Virus record (IMG/VR): IMGVR_UViG_3300035698_023116
Coordinates: 1 to 26,552 of that record
DNA from: a virus
DNA: 26,552 nucleotides
Direction: 5' to 3' (one strand)
Positions 23,188-26,552 of the stretch are shown here, piece after piece (position 1 is the first letter of the stretch; every line of letters starts with the position of its first letter). The notes under the pieces were generated by a model. That model did not search any database. It was not told where the DNA came from and saw nothing but the letters and a program-made list of their open reading frames with translations. Made by a program: the position numbers and the translations under genes.

Positions 23188-25227
23188 ATGGCTTCATGCG
23201 AAGATTTTAGAAAATGGTTCCATGTTAGGTTTTCTATTCAGAATCGTTCTAACGGTTCTGATATCTATACGCTTTCAAGCGTCAGCAATAACCTTGGAGA
23301 CATTGACAATAGCGGTAAGATATTTGTAAGAACCGAAGACTGTTCTTCTCTTAGCGCTCCCCCTAGGGCATGGGATACAAACGAGGCTCCTGGTTTTTTC
23401 TACTTCAGACCAACGGTAGCTGATCTTGATCAGTCATTTGTTGATGTAACTTCTTTTGAAGATATCATAGACGAAACCAATCGTAGAATATTTGTCTATG
23501 AGCTTATTGCAACTATCGATACTAGCGATACTGTCGGAGGTGCAACATTTTGCAACGCAACAGGGCCGCCAGATGCCCTTTGTCCAGATGGAAACAATAT
23601 CTATGACCGCATTGTTGATAATAGTAATAGCGTTGTTTTTCGATGGCCCGAAATTGATGCACTAACTGAGATTGGCTGCTGCCGTATTGAGTTGGATGAT
23701 CCTGGCGATCCTGGAGATCCTCCAACTGACATTCGAGATTGTTCTCGCATTTGGGCTATCATCAAAAATGGCGATGACTACGAGCTTCGTTACTACGATT
23801 TTGAGTCCCCGCCATCTCAGGCCCTTGTTGTTCGAGGTCGAATAAGTAACGTAGCTGGCATCGATACCGAATCTGTTTGGCTTGATCTTGCTTGGGACAC
23901 TCGGGATTTTCTTTGGGGTCTTGAGAAAAATGGACTCAGAAGAATACTGCCCGGCAGAGCAAGTCTAGCTCCTGATGTTTCTGGCATTGCTCAAGCCCAA
24001 CAATACGCAACGTTTACGGGAGACTCTCAGAATGTTAGCGAGCTTACTGGTCTTTTCGCAGCAGGTCTAGATGATACAGGTATTCTCGGCAAAGCGGGCA
24101 TGTCTTACAATCAAACGATTGAGTCTCTCTTCATTGCTGCAGGAGATAAGCTCTTTAGTTTGACATATATTGATGAAACCACTTGGCAAGTAGACAAAGT
24201 GTCAGGAAATATAGCTGCTGGCGAAGACGGATTAGGCGATCTAGCTTTTGACATATTTGGCAATTGCTATTGCGTTCTTGATGATGACCTAGCTGAAATC
24301 GATTTTGAAAGCAACGTTGGAGCGGGCTTTGGTCAATTGACTCCCATTGGCAATGGAAGTCTTCTCAGGTCTATGACCGGTATGGATTTTATTCTCGATT
24401 TGGCGAGCGGCGAATTTATTAGTTTCTACGGAGCTATCAGCGCCGGTCAACTCTACCGTATAGATAGGTTTACGGGCGAGCGAGATTTCCTTTCGGGCGT
24501 CAATCTTGGCCCTAATGTTGTTGGTATTTCAAGTTGCCAGGCTGGCGAAGATTTGCGTGCTTACGAAATCCCATTCTTTCCTGGCGATACTCCGTGGCTT
24601 TTCATGTTGGATGGTTCTGGCTCTATGGCATACACTAATGGGTGCATAGCTAGAGACGACCTTATTCGAAGGGACTTGTCTGCATATATTGATCAGTACG
24701 TTGAAGAGGGCGAGATAATGTCGTTTGTCTTCTTTGGGGGCGGGTTTTCTAAGCAGTTTGTAACTGCCAACAAATCTGCTGCTATCAATCATATTCAGAA
24801 TCAATACAGAAGTGCTGCTAACAATCAGCCGGGCGGCGAATTTTATTGCGACCCAGGAGGCTCTCACTTCTGTAACCCTAGATGTTGCGGAGAAACATTC
24901 GTTAGTATAATTGAGAAAGTAAACAACGATATCATAAACCTCAGTAGCGGCGATCTAAAACTTCGAGCTTGTATGTTTATTGGAGATGGAGAGTTTGTTG
25001 ACGACGTTTGCGACGGGGCATTTCTTAGAAGCGAAATGGAAAGCTATATGGCTCAAATTTTGCCTCAGGTAGATCCTCGCTTTGTTGTGAGATCCGTTGG
25101 CATTCAGCCCAATTCAGGTTTGTCAAACCTGCAGATTATTGCCGAGGCTGGCGGCGGGGATTATGAATCATGGGTCGTACAGGCTCCGGAAGATTGCTGC
25201 GAATTGGATATCAATGATTGCACATAA
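23188..25227 (+). CDS. propeller-like protein with von Willebrand A domain, 679 aa
   Basis: A C-terminal von Willebrand A domain begins near residue 470: WLFMLDGSGSM gives the metal-site D-x-S-x-S motif (Asp475, Ser477, Ser479), followed by helix IRRDLSAYIDQYV, and the third strand LRACMFIGDGEF. The middle, from about 180 to 460, has recurring strand units (RIWAIIKNGDDYELRYYDF, LFSLTYIDETTWQVDKVSG, QLYRIDRFTGERDF) like a beta-propeller. There are many cysteines, including CDPGGSHFCNPRCCGE and a CCELDINDC end, which suggests disulfides and an outside location. VWA domains bind proteins through a divalent metal, so adhesion or virion assembly is inferred. It shows no signal peptide. The next gene begins inside its last codons. 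Confidence 0.75.
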   Translation: MASCEDFRKWFHVRFSIQNRSNGSDIYTLSSVSNNLGDIDNSGKIFVRTEDCSSLSAPPRAWDTNEAPGFFYFRPTVADLDQSFVDVTSFEDIIDETNRRIFVYELIATIDTSDTVGGATFCNATGPPDALCPDGNNIYDRIVDNSNSVVFRWPEIDALTEIGCCRIELDDPGDPGDPPTDIRDCSRIWAIIKNGDDYELRYYDFESPPSQALVVRGRISNVAGIDTESVWLDLAWDTRDFLWGLEKNGLRRILPGRASLAPDVSGIAQAQQYATFTGDSQNVSELTGLFAAGLDDTGILGKAGMSYNQTIESLFIAAGDKLFSLTYIDETTWQVDKVSGNIAAGEDGLGDLAFDIFGNCYCVLDDDLAEIDFESNVGAGFGQLTPIGNGSLLRSMTGMDFILDLASGEFISFYGAISAGQLYRIDRFTGERDFLSGVNLGPNVVGISSCQAGEDLRAYEIPFFPGDTPWLFMLDGSGSMAYTNGCIARDDLIRRDLSAYIDQYVEEGEIMSFVFFGGGFSKQFVTANKSAAINHIQNQYRSAANNQPGGEFYCDPGGSHFCNPRCCGETFVSIIEKVNNDIINLSSGDLKLRACMFIGDGEFVDDVCDGAFLRSEMESYMAQILPQVDPRFVVRSVGIQPNSGLSNLQIIAEAGGGDYESWVVQAPEDCCELDINDCT

Positions 25228-25867
25228 CGTATCAGCTTTGATTGTTCCCGGTAAAAGAGGGTCGGTGTATAAGTGCGCCACTCAGGTCACTTCTATGTTG
25301 ACTTCCAAGCCGTCAGAAACATTTGCCATTGTGAGTAATTCGCATCGGGTTGAGTCTGATTTGACCTCGAAGGTCAAATATATAGGCAAGATCAGGGTCA
25401 ATCCTTTATATAGACTGTCAGAGTTAATGACGCTTGTTTATAAGTTTGTAAACAATGATTGCATTGCTTTTATCGACGGAGACTGCCAGGTTGGTCCGTC
25501 TTCTTTTCAAAATATGATGTCAGCTTTTGAGGATGATCCAACTAGGGTATACTGCTCAGCTTTGCGAGAGCTAGGAGACGTTGATGGCTTTGTCTGCGGC
25601 GCTCGAATAGATGAAAATGGTCTATCATCTCCGCTAGTGGATGACGAGCGGGGTGAAGGCATCGAGCCGATATCTTGCTTGCAGCCCGGCTTCGTACTCT
25701 TCCCAAGGCATGCCCTAGATAGAGCTTCCGAGGGCGGAATTTGCAAGAGCATAGAAAAATTGTCAACAAACCTCGGGGAAGCCGATATTGAGATTTGTTG
25801 CAACAGAAGCGCTGTTATCAGTTACAAGGGATTGACTAACTTGGGAGTCGAGACAATACATGCCTGA
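25214..25867 (+). CDS. glycosyltransferase-like protein (GT-A type), 217 aa
   Basis: The strand and helix NNDCIAFIDGDCQVGPSSFQ carry D-G-D in the position of the DxD metal/nucleotide-sugar motif of GT-A family 2-like enzymes. Other matching pieces are the N-terminal SALIVPGKRGSVYKC, CLQPGFVLFPRHAL and GEADIEICC, where family members often have a G-E-D-x-E segment. It is shorter than full enzymes (usually 250-350 aa) and has no membrane part, so substrate use is uncertain. The ATG at 25214, overlapping the VWA gene by 14 bases, is preferred to an open upstream extension that would lie wholly within that gene. Together with the epimerase it may modify virion proteins. Confidence 0.55.
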   Translation: MIAHNVSALIVPGKRGSVYKCATQVTSMLTSKPSETFAIVSNSHRVESDLTSKVKYIGKIRVNPLYRLSELMTLVYKFVNNDCIAFIDGDCQVGPSSFQNMMSAFEDDPTRVYCSALRELGDVDGFVCGARIDENGLSSPLVDDERGEGIEPISCLQPGFVLFPRHALDRASEGGICKSIEKLSTNLGEADIEICCNRSAVISYKGLTNLGVETIHA

Positions 25868-26552
25868 TAGAGATCCATTTGATGTTTCCCAATACTCTCA
25901 ATCGTTTGAAATCCAAAACACGTTTGAGCCCGATGTCTTTGTGTTTGCTGATTTTGAAGATTCGTTCGCTTTTATAGCGGACCTTATTCTTCAGAGGCAG
26001 GAAGCAATCAAGATCGGTTTTGATATCGAACCGGATTTCTTTCTCATTGATGTCGAAAACTATAGCGTTGAGACTCCTGCTGCCGCTGTATCTGCAGTTC
26101 GAAGATTTCAGGATGCTATAAGTCAGTTTGTTGTAGGCACGGTTCTTGATAGTTTTGGTCGGCTGTCAAACTGTGAAACATATATAGGTTTCTTTATTCT
26201 CGAAAATGGCGTTCCCATTGTCGGCCTACCTAGCGCCTTGCCTAACGGGGCTCCTGATTGGTCCGAGCCACCTAACCCAAATCAGATTACTAATATCATT
26301 GATTTTGCCAAAGAGATTGGCGATCTTCTTAATGAGATGATTTTCACCTTGAATCGTCTTGTTCATTTACATGGTCGCATGGTTGTTGAATATCCATTTG
26401 ATGATTCTTGCGAGATTACAAATCCTCCTCCACCGCCACCGTCACCGCCTCCACCTTCCCCGCCTCCACCGAGTCCTCCTCCACCTTCACCGCCTCCACC
26501 GAGTCCGCCTCCACCGAGTCCGCCTCCACCGAGTCCTCCTCCACCGTCACCG
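25860..26552 (+). CDS. putative structural protein with proline-rich tail (runs off window)
   Basis: The ATG overlaps the end of the glycosyltransferase-like gene and the frame is open for 231 codons to the window edge. The N-terminal domain (about 1-188) begins MPDRDPFDVSQYSQSFEIQ, has aromatic/acidic segments (VFVFADFEDSFAFIADL) and a helix FAKEIGDLLNEMIFTLNRL. From residue 189 the sequence becomes PPPPPPS and then repeated PPPPS units to the edge. Such runs form stiff extended hinges, so this may be a fibre or adhesin stalk with more domains beyond. No family is recognised; overlap with the preceding surface-like genes supports the virion idea. Confidence 0.62.
   Translation, partial: MPDRDPFDVSQYSQSFEIQNTFEPDVFVFADFEDSFAFIADLILQRQEAIKIGFDIEPDFFLIDVENYSVETPAAAVSAVRRFQDAISQFVVGTVLDSFGRLSNCETYIGFFILENGVPIVGLPSALPNGAPDWSEPPNPNQITNIIDFAKEIGDLLNEMIFTLNRLVHLHGRMVVEYPFDDSCEITNPPPPPPSPPPPSPPPPSPPPPSPPPPSPPPPSPPPPSPPPPSP
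26424..26552 (+). repeat. PPPPS-encoding tandem repeat, cut by window edge
   Basis: From 26424 to the last base the frame is only proline and serine codons, with a repeated 15-base unit of the type CCTCCACCGAGTCCG. Eight PPPPS-type units are visible. Proline codons alternate among CCT, CCA and CCG, and serine among AGT, TCA and TCC, so some copies have diverged at silent sites while the protein is kept. The three units near 26490-26530 are almost identical. Confidence 0.9.

Noticed and set aside
1-26552. tRNA, rRNA and CRISPR features
   Set aside because: Reading both strands showed no tRNA-like T-arm and CCA patterns, no rRNA-like stretches and no regularly spaced repeat array; the only direct repeats are inside coding regions.

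Overview
The window reads as part of the genome of a large tailed bacteriophage or a closely related phage-like element. G+C is about 45-50%, genes are packed tightly with many ATGA-type stop/start overlaps, and Shine-Dalgarno sequences such as AAGGAG and AGGAGG are common. Nearly all genes lie on the + strand. No rRNA, tRNA, IS element or CRISPR array was seen. The host cannot be named from the sequence; the proteins look bacterial in type.

Layout. (1) Bases 1-10815 hold a replication and nucleic-acid module: the tail of a DNA methyltransferase, a tiny ORF, type IA topoisomerase, small proteins, a metallopeptidase-like protein that has lost its active site, a dNMP kinase, a DnaX-like clamp-loader ATPase, a SigH-like sigma factor, a DnaN-like sliding clamp, a HolA-like delta subunit, two small proteins, a type-I DnaJ and a small unknown. 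(2) Bases 10909-12783 hold a protein with nested, perfectly repeated segments and an NAD-dependent sugar epimerase. (3) Bases 12848-13522 are a short - strand island with a cysteine hydrolase of the isochorismatase fold and a small membrane protein. (4) Bases 13771-19039 return to the + strand: a RuvC-type resolvase, three unknown or packaging-like proteins, a short basic peptide and an 886-residue protein with a CCA-adding enzyme in its middle. (5) Bases 19048-26552 look like virion or surface genes: a 1378-residue protein, a cysteine-rich von Willebrand A protein, a small glycosyltransferase-like protein and a partial protein ending in a PPPPSP repeat.

How they may work together. The element appears to carry its own bacterial-style clamp and two-component clamp loader, with a sigma factor gene immediately before the clamp gene. 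This recalls (by analogy only) T4, where sliding clamp gp45 couples replication to late transcription by sigma-like gp55. Topoisomerase, RuvC, dNMP kinase and DnaJ fit the same programme. The epimerase and glycosyltransferase could supply glycans for the extracellular-looking proteins of the last third.

Main points for a second look: an AT-rich island ending abruptly inside topA; a strong hairpin covering the ribosome site of the delta-subunit gene; loss of the catalytic motif in the metallopeptidase-like protein; exact in-frame nested duplications at 11323-11571; a likely internal start near the 3' end of the cca gene whose product shares an NWYK N-terminus with another gene; and an insertion within the sigma-factor helix-turn-helix that looks like 6-base repeat expansion.
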